From the NCBI GenBank assembly GCA_964019335.1, contig OZ025665.1, positions 372,001 to 436,000 on the forward strand: a stretch of 64,000 nucleotides of DNA, in the 5' to 3' direction. Both the position numbers and the translations under genes were made by a program. Below, piece after piece: positions 9,490-20,439 of the stretch. Below the pieces are notes generated by a model. It worked only from the letters and a program-made list of their open reading frames with translations, was not told the DNA's origin and did not search any database. This DNA is from Diplonema japonicum. Taxonomy: Eukaryota > Euglenozoa > Diplonemea > Diplonemida > Diplonemidae. Within the stretch, counting starts at the first letter, position 1; the number at the start of each line of letters is the position of its first letter.

Positions 9490-11115
9490 TTACTTTTCTT
9501 TCTCTTCCACGTTTACCTTTGTAAACACATCAGGAGAGTGGCAGTTGGGAGACCGTATATCGCTTACCACCCCCACCCGAGTAAGCATGTCGGGGTCTGA
9601 AACCCATGTAAAAATGTCGCTGTGCCTCGAAAGAAACCGCATGAGAAGGGAGAACGTGGGGAACAGAGAATCCGTGAATGATTTACAGTTCTTGAGGTGG
9701 TTGAGGAGCTCCTTTTGAGACATCTCACCGTCGGCGAGAACCTTCATCAGAAATTCCTTTACCTCTGTCTCGCCTTTACGTTGTTTCTCGCACCACTGCT
9801 GATCCGTCTCGTGGATCTCTGCAAGAGACTTCGATGCCAGATAAATCCTTGCATGACACCAGTTAATATGCGGTGCCAACCCTCGTTTCTTAATCTCATG
9901 CTCGGCGTAATAAAAGACAATCCATTCCTCCCGGTGGGCTTTTATAAACCACGTCCATGACCCCGCGTAGATCTTCCCCACAACCTTTTCGTAAAGAACC
10001 GATTCCTTCGCTTTGTTGTTGAGGAGGACGGAGTTCAAAGATCCCCCTTTGTTCATACGAGGGTTTTCAAGAACAGCTTTGACTTCTCTTACAAGCTGCT
10101 GTTCTGCAGGAGCGGTCTCTCCCGGGACAACTGGGGAGTGGTATACTGTGATGTGGAATGTCTTTGGGACGAACCTCAAGTAGTACCCGACGTGAGTGTT
10201 CCCGTCGGCTTGTTGCAGAGCGCCCACCCTGAGCTCGTCCTTCTCGCCTTTTGTCCCTGTGACAGCAAGCACAGCTTTGTACTCATACCCATAGGCCGGT
10301 GCACTTGACACTGCGAACAACGAATCTAAAGCAAGGCCGCCGACCTCACCCATGATGTTAACGGTCTCAGCTTCCTTGATGCACGTTACCTTGGTGTTCA
10401 TCTCGGGCAGCCGGCAATTAATGATCTGTGTTCCGTTTATCAAAACCGTGGCGTACTTCCCACCAGCTAACATGTTCTCAGGATATGGATCCACCTCATG
10501 TTCGTACTGATGATGATGATGGTGGTGATGGTGATGGTGATGGTGGTGATGATGATGATGACCATGCCCATAATGTTGTTGTTGGTGTACTCGATATTGA
10601 TACGGGTGCTGGTGGTACTGCCCATGGTGGTGGTGATGGTGATGGTGATGCGGGTAATAGTTCGGCATGAACACCGGCGGGACCGTGGGGGGCTGCATTC
10701 CAAAGTCTTGTTGGTGGTGGTGGTGATGATGAGGATAGTGGTGGTGGTACTGATGGTGAGCCTGCCGTTGAGGTTGGTGCTGCGGCCGCTTTGTATAACC
10801 TCCCATCTGGTTTGATGAAGCTTGTTGTGTGAAAGTGTTTTCAGCAATATCCGGAAGCTTCGGGGGTTCAGGCGTCTCGTCAGGGATGCTGAGGTTCTGC
10901 AAAAGCTTGCTCAGATCACAGTCAAACATATCTGTGGTATCTCGTTTCCGTGCGGGAGGGAGCAGCAAGAAAGGATCTTCAAATACTACATCTTCACCAC
11001 CGTCTGCTTGTCCGTCACCTCCACCTCCAAACAGGCTGAACGTCGCGCCTGTCTTGAACCAGTCCTTGTCCTTCTCTCTGCTTTCTTTGCTGTCTTTACT
11101 CTCATTTGGCTCCAT
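9490..11115 (-). CDS. His-rich protein of unknown function
   Basis: 541 aa. The N-terminal 30 residues are charged (ESKDSKESREKDKDW). Residues ~120-210 are very rich in His, Gln and Tyr, with several pure His runs from CAT/CAC repeats at about 10500-10760. Residues ~215-340 are beta-rich (YATVLINGTQIINC, LRFVPKTFHITVYHS). The C-terminal ~150 residues are helical with many aromatics (GSWTWFIKAHREEWIVFYY; LLNHLKNCKSF), possibly a winged-helix-like end. No family was recognised. His runs of this kind occur in metal-binding and speckle-associated proteins, but neither role is shown. Confidence 0.75.
   Translation of the reverse strand: MEPNESKDSKESREKDKDWFKTGATFSLFGGGGDGQADGGEDVVFEDPFLLLPPARKRDTTDMFDCDLSKLLQNLSIPDETPEPPKLPDIAENTFTQQASSNQMGGYTKRPQHQPQRQAHHQYHHHYPHHHHHHQQDFGMQPPTVPPVFMPNYYPHHHHHHHHHGQYHQHPYQYRVHQQQHYGHGHHHHHHHHHHHHHHHHHQYEHEVDPYPENMLAGGKYATVLINGTQIINCRLPEMNTKVTCIKEAETVNIMGEVGGLALDSLFAVSSAPAYGYEYKAVLAVTGTKGEKDELRVGALQQADGNTHVGYYLRFVPKTFHITVYHSPVVPGETAPAEQQLVREVKAVLENPRMNKGGSLNSVLLNNKAKESVLYEKVVGKIYAGSWTWFIKAHREEWIVFYYAEHEIKKRGLAPHINWCHARIYLASKSLAEIHETDQQWCEKQRKGETEVKEFLMKVLADGEMSQKELLNHLKNCKSFTDSLFPTFSLLMRFLSRHSDIFTWVSDPDMLTRVGVVSDIRSPNCHSPDVFTKVNVEEKEK
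10500..10760 (+). repeat. Trinucleotide/hexanucleotide repeat coding poly-His
   Basis: GTG/GAT/GGT repeats on the plus strand (CAC/CAT/ACC on the sense strand) encode the His tracts of the overlapping gene. Both His codons are mixed, so selection on protein is more likely than recent slippage alone. Confidence 0.7.
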
Positions 11116-11880
11116 CCGCGCGTAGGAGGGGGCAACCCCCCACTGGCTCTGTCGTGGTGCTCTTTTTTTTTTTTTTCCCGGTTTTTCTCTTTTTTCTTTC
11201 TTTTCCTTTATTCCCCCCCCCCCCTTCTTCTTCTTCTAACCTTACCCTTTCCTATTGAGGTGTATAAAAAAAAAAAAAGAAAAAAAAAGAGAAGATATGG
11301 AAGGAAAAAAAAAAGTATTTTGGGTGAACAAAACAAAAACAAAAGAAAAAAAAATAAAGAAAAAGATGGGAGAGGGGGGAATGTGTTACGTGGTAGGTTA
11401 TTTTTTTTTCTTCTCGAGGGGGGAGGGGGGGTACATCCGCGATGGCCGTTACATGTGGCCAGGTAGGGAAGCGTTGTAATAGCCAGTTTTGTCGGCCTCG
11501 ATCCCTTGTGTGTTTTCTTTCGAACAACTATGATTACTTCGCGAAAAAAAAGTATTTTTTTGATGTCAAAGGCTTTTCTTTTCTTTTTCAAAACCCATCA
11601 CATTCGTACCCCTGCAAAAAATAAAAAGAATAAAACGAAGGGTTGAACGATTTCTCTGATTTTTTTATATTTTTTCTTCTTTCGGTGTCTTTAATCGCCT
11701 TCTTTATAGTGGTGTTAAAAAAAAGGGGGGAGGGGAAGGAAAGGTTTTCGCTTAAAAGAAATAAGGAGGGGGTCGCATGGGCGCACCATAGGGGATGCGG
11801 GAAATCGAAGAAAAAGACAGCTTGGGAAAACAAGGGGAAACACCTAGGAGGAAAGAGAAAAAAAAATGTGACATGCAATG

Positions 11881-11914
<34 letters not shown>

Positions 11915-12168
11915 CTTTTTCTTCTTCTTCTTTTTTTTTTTTTTTTAAATTCCAGCGATACTATTGGTGTACTTACAAGGTTAACTATACAAAGAAAAAA
12001 AGAAAAAAAAGAAAGAAAAAAAAAAAGAAATCTCTACTAAAAATGGGGAGAGAGTGGTACATTGTTCTTCGCTTCTCACGGCCCACCATGATACAAACTC
12101 ATAAGCCCCTTAATTGAGAACAAAGCAGACTGTGTTTGATTGATAGTTCAGTTCAGTAGTAATTTTTT
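11116..12168. other. Spacer, ~1.05 kb
   Basis: Homopolymer-rich, with some unique sequence at 11440-11540 and 11960-12165. No open frame of normal composition is present. The leader of the His-rich gene lies at its left end. Confidence 0.5.
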
Positions 12169-15100
12169 TCATACTGTCGCAATAGCAGCCCCTGCATCAC
12201 CTGCCGCCCTCTCGAGCGAGTCCCGCCTACTTTGAGGAGATGCAGACGAAGTGGGCGAAGCTTCAGGAGGGACAACTGGTTGTGGCTCTTCTAACGCTTG
12301 GTGTTCTTGCTCTGAATCGACTGTCTCCGCCGCCTGAGTAATGACTTCTTGCTCAGGCTCAGACACTGACTCCTCACTCAAGGAGGCATCACTGCCCTCC
12401 ACTGTAAGCATTGACGGCCTTCTTTCTTCCAACCGCGCCACCAACCCACTGTCGTCTTGATATTTCACTGGATCTTCCTCCGCGCTCCCGCTCTCAGTGT
12501 CGCTGACGTCCATCTTTTTCTCGCTGTCGCAGCTCACGCTCTGTTGCTCCACTTCGATGTTGATCGCCTTTTGTGTGGCATGTGTTGCTTTCTGCATCGC
12601 TTCGGCTCTCGCAGCAGCCTCTTCTTCTGCTCCTCGCTGCTCGTCTTCAGGTACCTCGACCTCCTCCAATTCCCTGACCAAGTCGTCTTGCAAAGGATCG
12701 TAGCACACTTTGAGCACGTCTGAGTACCTCCGACGGAGACGTCGTGGCGACGCTTGGAGGTAGTCCTCCAAAGGTGTGACAGGGGTCATGGGGGGGTAGC
12801 CGTTCGATGTCCTGCGGTGGTGTGGGGAGACGATGGGGGAGCCACATGGCGTATGCGACGGGGAAAGCGACACAGCAATGGAGGGGGTACGCGATCGCAC
12901 GTAATGAGGCGACGAGGGCGTCGAGGTCGGAGGTGAAGAAGTGGGCGAGACACGAGCGTCGCTCGAATTGAAGGTGACAGATGCAAACCCACCACTCCCC
13001 TTCCTGTTCCTGAAGCTGGATGTCGGCGTGCTGAACGGCGAAATCGGCGCCTTGCCGTTTAAAGCCTTAAATACAGCAGGCAAGCTCCCCAAAGGCCTCT
13101 CCACTACTGTCAGCAGGTCGTTGTAGTCCTGTTTGGACAGGTAGTCAGATGCGATGACGAGCGTCTTATACGCCGTCACGCACTTCTTGATATCCAAAGC
13201 GGTCATTCTTCGTACGCAAGCTGCGGGCCATAGCTCACCTTTCTTCTTTGTGCCTTTCGCGTACATTGTGACGGTGCTTTTGATGGCGTTGTACGCTTCT
13301 TTGGCGACGATGAGCGGCTTCTTGGTAGCGAAGGCAGTGGTGAGCTTGTTGATGAGGCTGCTGTCTTCGGCAAAGCTCAACACGCCAATGGACTTCAGGT
13401 GCGTGATGACGGAATGCAGCTCGTTGGACTTCTCAGACGGACGCCACTTTTCAGCAAGGGCGTTCTTGTATTTGATCTGAGACTGGCGCTTTCTAATGTT
13501 GAGCAGTGCTTCGTACTTCCTCCTTTCGAGGTCGTGCACGCGAGTCTTTTTGGCCGTCCTGATGTGGATGGCCCACATCCGCTCCATGATAAGGTCACGC
13601 TCCATCATGTTGAACTTCCTGGCAGACTGTTCCACTTCTTGAAGCTGGCGTGTGGACTGCAGATTGTATCTCCTCTCTGCGGCATACGATGCTTCTTCAC
13701 GAACGTCATTTATGAACTCGTCGAGCTGCTGGTCTTGCTGCACGAGAGTCCCCTTGAAACGCAGCGATATCTCCAAATAGTTCTCGCACTGTACCGGCTC
13801 TGACTCCACTACGAATGTTGAGAATGGTGGCAGCAGAACCTCCGCCTCGTCAGGGAACTGCGACACCTTGTGGAGGGGAAGGCCCTCATTACACCCCGAC
13901 ACCTTGAACAGTATGTTGTATTTCTTATCAGTCGTCTTCAGGAAGTCCTCCGACGCCTTCATGTTTTCGCTAGTGCTGCTCGGTGCCAGCCATGCGTAAC
14001 TCCACCCCCTCTGCAGGCCTCGATGCGCCGACATGACAGAGTCAGGCAGGTTGTGTATCCCCCTGTACAGCATCTTGCTATTCGTAGGAGAGGCGTCTTC
14101 AGCCCCTTCTATGGGCATCGATAAGGCTAGCAAAAGGGAGCTGAGCTTCGCCCACTTGGCGATATCTGTGCTTGTGCGAAGTGCTTTGTTCATCTCTCCG
14201 TATATCGAAGGGTTCCTGTCGCCTTGTGTCTGGTTGTTGTTGTGCACCTTCGACACTGTTGGCTTCGAGACGCTCAAGTGAAGCTTTTTATATGCGTCCC
14301 ACTGTGGTGTGTGAAAGATTTACGAGATGTTTTAAGCATACCTGCGCCATGAGGGTCTCCTTCTTGGAGTCTGGCACGGAAGAAAAAGGCGGCGGGACGT
14401 CACCGAAGCCCATGTGTCTGTCTACATCGGGGCCTTCCAATGTGTAGAGCCGCATTGCAAGGATCTCGACGGGGCCGACTTGTCTGTCTTTGAAGACTTT
14501 GCCGTATTTCTTGTGGAGGTCGACGCATAGCTGCCACAGCAGGGCTTCTTTGTTCACGCCTGGGGGTGCCACGAGGTTCTCCGACAGCTCATCGAAGATG
14601 TCGCCTTTGTTTCCCCAAGCTTCTTGAAGCTTCTCTGCGACCATCTTCATGCCGACGTACTCTTGGCTCTCACCTGCGAAGAACACCATGCCCTCTTTCA
14701 TCCATTTTTCGATGTTCATCCCTAACGCCGATGTGATGGCGCATGCTGGCCACGATGAGCCCGACACTTCAACTATCTCTCCGAGCAACTGTTTTTCTTC
14801 GTCGACAAGCTCGTGGAAGTACTTGGCAGCGGCTTCCTGCATGGCGTTCATCTCGACCATTGCACTCCAGCCGCCGTACATTTTCAGCTTTCTGTAGTAT
14901 GTGTGCAGGATCCCCAGATCCCCCAACGTCGACATGAAGTCCTCGAGACGCGACTTGTGTTGGTGCTTGATGGCCCACCGTCGCAACTTGTTGAAGTAGA
15001 TCAGCCTTACGTGTTGAGCACTGCGTGACAGGTTGTTGTCAACCATGTTGCGCTGGATACCACGCATTGTTGTGAACTTCTTCCACTTGCGGTACACACC

Positions 15101-16597
15101 GAGGATGGTGCCGTGTATTGTGCACCTCAGTAACGTCTGCGCTGCTCTGCTTTTTGGCGCCTTTGAACGGCTCTTGTTTACCAACCAGACAAGCTTGCTG
15201 TAATACATAGTGAGCAGCATCTTTTTCCTTGTCTTCTCCAAGTACTCCGATCCAAATCTCAGCTGCCTCAAGAGCCTTGCCTTCCTGACCTTAACCCGGC
15301 ACCACATCATGAAGTACCTGCGCATCACCTGCCGCGAACATTCCATCAACGATAAGAAGGCAGCGTGGACTCGGAGCCTTCTCACCTTTTTCTCGTTCTT
15401 CCACCTCGCCAGCTTGTCCCAGTACATCCTGCGGTTCTTCGACAACAACGCTTGCAATCCTTGCGAGTAGGTTTGGATTGCTTTTTTGGATTTCACGCAC
15501 AACAGCCATCTTCTGAAGCAATCCCTTCCGAGGAACTGCAGGGCCTGGATCGCATGCACGACGCTCAGGTGATGTGACACGGCTTGCTTGAGCCTACCAG
15601 GAGCCTGCATCGCTTGCTGTTCGGTTTGGACATGTCTTGCAAGGATGTGCGACTGTGCTTGGATGAAACGGTCAGGAAGCACCCTTGCTGAAGGGTGATA
15701 AATCTTAAGGTGCCTTTCGACTATGTCGTGGCACATCGACCAGACAAGCAACCCCTGCCAACCGTGCGAGACGACAAGATGCCGCGCATCCGGCGCTACG
15801 ACAGATGCTCTCACGTTGAAGGGAGACGTGACACTCCAGAAGCACATGGTGCCCTGTGTGTCGAGGGATACTAACTCCGTGTCGACCTCGCTGAGACTCA
15901 CCAAGGGGTGCGTGTGGTGGTTAACCTTGTGGAGCAGCACCGCAAGGCGGCCTGACCCATCGTTGGGGAACGGGTCCCACACACAAACGTTCGGCCCCGA
16001 CGATGTGGCCACGAACCCTTGGCTGCACACAATGTGCTCCACTGATTTATTAAGGTGAGCAACCCACTTACCTTTAAGCGCGAACTTAGCTGCGGACACG
16101 ACAGTGACAAACCCTTGACCAGAACCGATGAAGAGATATGACCCGCCTGGGCTGCAGCAGGTCGGGTAGCCCACCGGGGGGATGGGCGGTTCGGGGGTGT
16201 ATTCTTCAAGAGTTTGAGTAAGAAATGTGATAGAACCGGACTGAGAGATAAGAGCCGTGGATGAAAGAACGGGGACTAATCGCAAACAGCTTGTCGTGAA
16301 GCAAGCAAGAAGACTGAAAGTCCACGCATCGTAGGCTTTCAAGGTGTTGGGTGTGTGGTGAACCCATACCAGACCCCCTGCTGCTTTTAGAAATCGGACG
16401 TTCCCTATGCCTTTTTCCACGACAACGAGGATCTTCCCGCTGTTGGAGTCCCTCACCACCAGCCGCCCGCCGTTTTCATAACACCACAAAACACCGCCTT
16501 CTTGAGACACACACACTTTCTGCACGCCATTGGACAGCACACGGCCGCCCCGGGCTGTTACCTTTTCAACTACCCTTCCGTGCGGGAACCCAGACAT
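12169..16597 (-). CDS. Beta-propeller / Sfi1-like / mono-ADP-ribosyltransferase fusion
   Basis: Two exons (14342-16597 and 12169-14301) are joined across a 40-nt GTATGC...CACAG intron, giving 1462 aa. Residues 1-300 look like WD40 blades (VCVWDPF, TMCFWSV, GLLVWSM). Residues ~355-590 are helical with recurring RRW/RKW motifs like Sfi1 centrin-binding repeats. Residues ~690-930 fit the arginine-type ART fold: ILAMRLYTLE, the conserved Arg832 in LYRGI, Ser861-863 in PSSTS, and Glu904-x-Glu906 in FPDEAEVLLPP. So the R-S-ExE catalytic set is intact. The ART domain straddles the intron, which independently supports joining. The tail (~residues 1140-1462) is Ser/Pro/Glu-rich. Substrate unknown; the Sfi1-like repeats hint at centrin or basal bodies. 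Confidence 0.75.
14302..14341 (-). other. 40-nt cis-intron
   Basis: Sense-strand donor GTATGC and acceptor CACAG. Without removal the propeller/Sfi1 frame stops 15 codons later, and the ART half would lack an ATG (its open frame starts at TTG). Confidence 0.75.
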
Positions 16598-16806
16598 TCA
16601 TTTTGTATTTTCCTGGTTTTTTAGAAATTAAAAAGGTGTGTTGTTGTGGATAGTGTTCAAAATACTTAAAGTATGACTATGTGTTAGGTCTGTATTTTCT
16701 TTTTTTTCTTTTTTTTTTTCTCATTCCTTTTTTTTTTTTTAGTATATTCTTATAGCACAACGTTCGATGGGTTTTCAAGTTTTTATTTATTTTCTTTTTC
16801 TTTTTT

Positions 16807-17880
16807 TCACTCGCAGTCAAGGGGCAGGGTCTCTGTGGCGAATTGCACGTAGCCAGTGAGCGTCCAATGCCCGGACTTTAGAAATTCTTTCGGGATACCG
16901 AGGTCCGTCCACCCGTGGGGGACGTTGCAGTCGCAGAAGGCACGTCCAAAAGTGTGTGTAGAAACTGTGTCTCCAGTAATGCACAGCGTGAAATATAGTG
17001 GGACGTGTTCGGAAAATGTGTGCGCGGGGGTGAGGTAGAAAGAAGCGGTCCCCGAAGGGGAAAGGCCGATGGTGGCGGTGAGCGAAACCTCGTGTAGCCG
17101 TCGGCAGAAGAACCTATCGTGGGATGCCGACCATGACCGGACTACCTTAGTGAAAATATGTTTTTTCCGGGTGTTCAAAGGGATAAACTTGGTCCTACGA
17201 GCCCTATGTGCGTGGCGTGCATAAGCTGTACAAAGTCTCGGCATCAAGAACTCGCTTACAGCCCCGCCTTCACAGCACAGTTCGTCCAGAGAGATGAGGC
17301 TCACGTCGTCAAGCCTGATTTCATGAAGAATCGGTTTTATCTTGTCGAAAGGGAATTTCTTGGACAGGGCCAAGGCAACGTCAACAATTTTATCTTCGTC
17401 GCATTGCAAATCATCACACTGAACGGCCTCCTTGAGCAGTGGCAAGGCTCCCTCTGTGATGTGGTTCATTGCAGAAACTCTTGAGAACACTTCTTCGAAG
17501 TTCCGTTTCAGGTACTCCAAGCACTTTGAGCGCATGTAAGGAATGTTCAGCAGATACCCCGCAATGTCTGGTGTCATGTGCAGGCTTAAGAATTCCATTA
17601 AGTGGTCTGCACCTATTCTGTCGGCGTACTCCAGGAGGTTGAGGAACATGTCAATCCCCTCCGGGGTTATCATGTCGATGTCAAGCCATCCTTCCTTTAA
17701 GAATCTGAGATACGCTGCTTCAACCCAGCCTTCTGCCAGGATTGTGTCGGCCCTGTCTCCCCACAGTGGTGCGTCCTCCCCGACGAAGGCTTTGAAGTAA
17801 CTGCTTTGTTTCCCGAGCAGCCCGCGGCTCACCTCCCCCAACCCATCGCCCGATACAGTTTTGAATTTTATCTTCTCCAT
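16807..17880 (-). CDS. BTB/POZ-BACK-like protein
   Basis: 357 aa. Residues 1-110 follow the BTB/POZ pattern: KIKFKTVSGDG, then SRGLLGKQSSYFKAFV, VEAAYLRFLKEGWLDI, and EGIDMFLNLLEYADRIGADHLMEFL. Residues ~110-200 are helical and BACK-like (YMRSKCLEYLKRNFEEVFSRV). The C-terminal ~130 residues are beta-rich with alternating hydrophobics, possibly a MATH- or TRAF-like sandwich. BTB proteins are often adaptors for Cullin-3 ubiquitin ligases, but a structural role cannot be excluded. The ATG lies about 120 bases right of a 61-A spacer run's start on the opposite side of the gene. Confidence 0.65.
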   Translation of the reverse strand: MEKIKFKTVSGDGLGEVSRGLLGKQSSYFKAFVGEDAPLWGDRADTILAEGWVEAAYLRFLKEGWLDIDMITPEGIDMFLNLLEYADRIGADHLMEFLSLHMTPDIAGYLLNIPYMRSKCLEYLKRNFEEVFSRVSAMNHITEGALPLLKEAVQCDDLQCDEDKIVDVALALSKKFPFDKIKPILHEIRLDDVSLISLDELCCEGGAVSEFLMPRLCTAYARHAHRARRTKFIPLNTRKKHIFTKVVRSWSASHDRFFCRRLHEVSLTATIGLSPSGTASFYLTPAHTFSEHVPLYFTLCITGDTVSTHTFGRAFCDCNVPHGWTDLGIPKEFLKSGHWTLTGYVQFATETLPLDCE

Positions 17881-17948
17881 TGCATGGAAGTGTGTATTTT
17901 TTTTTTGTGGATTATTCTTTTTCTTTTTCTTTTAAACGATGTTTCAGG

Positions 17949-18013
<65 letters not shown>

Positions 18014-18190
18014 TTGACAAAGGTTTTTAAAAGGGGGTACGACATCTAAACAACGGGGTGGGGGGAGGAAGGGAGACACAAAAAAAAAGGGGAAGAAACA
18101 ACGAGAAAAAGATCTATTGGGGGAAGGGAAAAAAAAAATTCTATCTAAAAAAAAGGGGGTTTTTTTTTTTTTCTTTTCTTTTTTAAATTT
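17881..18190. other. Spacer with a 61-A homopolymer
   Basis: Bases 17951-18011 are 61 consecutive A, the longest homopolymer in the window. The rest is purine-rich low-complexity DNA. Nothing gene-like is present. Confidence 0.7.
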
Positions 18191-20371
18191 CTAATCAAAT
18201 TTAAACTCGAGAGCGGTGGAAGGGGTTGAGTCGACCGAGATGCGGGAGGTCCTCACGTCGGAGTTAAAGCGGACTGCTTTTTGTGTTTTGGAGAGTCTGT
18301 TTGAATGCCGCTTGAGGTTGGTAGGGAAGAATGCGGAGGAAGGAGACGAGATCTTGAAGGACCTGCGGGGGCGCTTCTTAGGCTTCGGAACGTTGACCTG
18401 AGGTAATTTGAACAGTTCTTCGAGCCCGCTAGAGTTTTCGCTTGACACGACAGTGTTCACGTCAAGACCGTCGATCATAGTGGCCTTCACCTCAGGTCGG
18501 GCAAACTCCTTAGGATCTATCGAAGCAAAGGACAGTTCAGTACCAGGGGATGACCCAATAGACATCCTTGAGGCCTTTCTCTTCCTACTTGGGGTTGTCA
18601 TCTCAATAACACTTGGTGTGTCTACTATTGACAGTTTTTTGTTGCTCGTACACCCTGTCGTGTCTTTACGCTTTGATGTGGTTCTCTGCTTCACAGGAGT
18701 CTTGAAGATCGGGCACTCGCTTTCCTCGTCACTCCCGCTTTCGTTATCGCTCTCGCCTTGCAGCAGATACAGCATTTTCGCGAGTTTTTGTTTCTTCTTC
18801 GCTCGTTGCTCTTCTTTCTTCTTCTTGCTTTCCTCTAGTTCTCGTAAGACCGATTTGTTGCGGTGTATTTCCTTCTCCATTTCCTGCTTTTCCTTCAGTT
18901 TTTGCAGCTCGATGTTCTCCAGCTTCTTCTTCTTGATGGCTTCTTCCTCCTCGAGCTGCCTCTCGATCGCTTCCTTTTCACTTTCAACCCTTCGCTTCTC
19001 CTCCATCATCTTGTTTTTTTTCACCGACATGCGGTTCTCTGTCTGCTTGATCATCGTTCTGATCTCCTTCAGTTGTTCCTTCTCTGCTTTGGTTTCGGTT
19101 TTGTCCAAGGTCTCGCGTTCCTTCTGGATGGTGTCTCGTTTTTTCTCCAAGGCTTTCTTTTTTTTTTGCAGTTCTTTCTCGATCGTTTTCATCTCCTTTA
19201 TGCTCGCCTTTTCTATTTTCGCGAACTCCCTGGTCTTCTCCTGAATCAGCATCTGCAGCTCCTTTTCTTTCTGTTCGTTTTCCTTTACCGCCATTGCCGC
19301 GAGTTCCATTTCCTTCGCCTTCAACGCTTTCTGCTGTTCTTTTTGTTTCTTCGCTGCGAGCTCTACCTGCTTCCTGATGGTTCTCTGTTCCTCCCTCAGC
19401 TCTTTTGATATCTCGAGATTGCGCTCCTCCTCTTGTTGTAGTCTCTGGTTTTCTCTGGTGGTGAGGATCTCGAGGTCTTTTTTCTTCCTTGAGATTTCTG
19501 CCTTTGCAGTTTTCATGATGTTCTGCTCTCGGACAGCGGACACTTCTTCCAGACGGCTCTGTTCCTCCTTGAGCAGTCGCTTGATGGCATTCTTTGTGTT
19601 CACGCAGAGCTTCTCCACCTTCAGCCTCTCGGATTCGATGTTTTTGACTGTCTTATGTGCTTTGGAACCTCTTGCGAGAGCAGCCTTCTTTTTCTCGTTG
19701 ATTTCCGCGAGGTCGCTCTGAGCCTTAATGAGCTTGTTTTCCATGGCATTCAACTCTTCCTCTTTCTGGTCTTGTGCCTGCAGCTCTTCGTCGAGCGCGT
19801 CGTTCTCATTGAGCAGCTCCTCCACGTTCTTGGCGAGTTCTTCAAGCTTCTCTTGTAGTTCCTGCTGCTTTTCATCGAGTTCTTCCTCTTCTTCGTCGAG
19901 TTCCATCGCTTCCGCCTCGAGCTCAGCAAGCCTGGCTGTTCTCCTCTCTTCCTTCTCCTTCTTTCTTGCTTCCTTGTCGTGAGAAGACTTCGCTCGCGCG
20001 TTTCGTGCGTTCTTGAGCTTTTCATGCGCACTCGCAGCAGCAAGCGCTTCCTGGATCTGTTCGTCAAGACGTTGCTCATCTTCGTGCAGCTTGTCATACT
20101 CCTCATCGAGCTCCATTTCTTTCTTCTCCAGCTCGTCTATCTTGCTCGTCTCGCTCTCTTCGCTCTCCTCGTCTATTTCGTCGTCTTCATCTTCTTCCTC
20201 CGACTCTTCAACAGAGCTCTTCTCCTCCCACTCTTCAACTTCCGGTGCGAACAGATTGACCTTCATCGTCACGTCTTTCAAAGGCACCCTGCACGGATCA
20301 AACGAGGCGTTCCTTGCAGACTCGATGGCCCGCATCTTCGCCTGTTTCCCCTTTTTGCTGCCCGCCTTCAT
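18191..20371 (-). CDS. Long acidic coiled-coil protein, possibly nuclear
   Basis: 726 aa from the ATG at 20369-20371 (MKAGSKKGKQAK). After a basic N-terminus comes an acidic stretch (~45-75, SVEESEEEDEDDEIDEE). Some 450 residues of heptad-rich Glu/Lys/Leu sequence follow, clearly a coiled coil. The last ~160 residues lose the coiled coil and hold basic patches such as KPKKRPRRSF and TSKRKD plus Ser/Thr-Pro sites, which could be nuclear localisation signals and phosphosites. No family was identified; coiled coils attract spurious matches to myosin or SMC tails. It ends with FKFD just before a poly-T-rich spacer. Confidence 0.7.
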   Translation of the reverse strand: MKAGSKKGKQAKMRAIESARNASFDPCRVPLKDVTMKVNLFAPEVEEWEEKSSVEESEEEDEDDEIDEESEESETSKIDELEKKEMELDEEYDKLHEDEQRLDEQIQEALAAASAHEKLKNARNARAKSSHDKEARKKEKEERRTARLAELEAEAMELDEEEEELDEKQQELQEKLEELAKNVEELLNENDALDEELQAQDQKEEELNAMENKLIKAQSDLAEINEKKKAALARGSKAHKTVKNIESERLKVEKLCVNTKNAIKRLLKEEQSRLEEVSAVREQNIMKTAKAEISRKKKDLEILTTRENQRLQQEEERNLEISKELREEQRTIRKQVELAAKKQKEQQKALKAKEMELAAMAVKENEQKEKELQMLIQEKTREFAKIEKASIKEMKTIEKELQKKKKALEKKRDTIQKERETLDKTETKAEKEQLKEIRTMIKQTENRMSVKKNKMMEEKRRVESEKEAIERQLEEEEAIKKKKLENIELQKLKEKQEMEKEIHRNKSVLRELEESKKKKEEQRAKKKQKLAKMLYLLQGESDNESGSDEESECPIFKTPVKQRTTSKRKDTTGCTSNKKLSIVDTPSVIEMTTPSRKRKASRMSIGSSPGTELSFASIDPKEFARPEVKATMIDGLDVNTVVSSENSSGLEELFKLPQVNVPKPKKRPRRSFKISSPSSAFFPTNLKRHSNRLSKTQKAVRFNSDVRTSRISVDSTPSTALEFKFD

Positions 20372-20439
20372 CTTCTTCCCTGGTGTGTAAGTGAATACTG
20401 AACTGCGAAAAAGAAGCGCTGGTAATGAAAGCTGGAATT

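Noticed and set aside
10500-10760. CRISPR-like or minisatellite array
   Set aside because: The repeat is a coding His-codon tract within an intact gene, without spacers.
18408-20401. Long plus-strand Ser/Leu-rich open frames
   Set aside because: Antisense shadows of the Glu/Lys-rich coiled-coil gene; the apparent hydrophobic or Ser runs are the complement of GAG/AAG codons.
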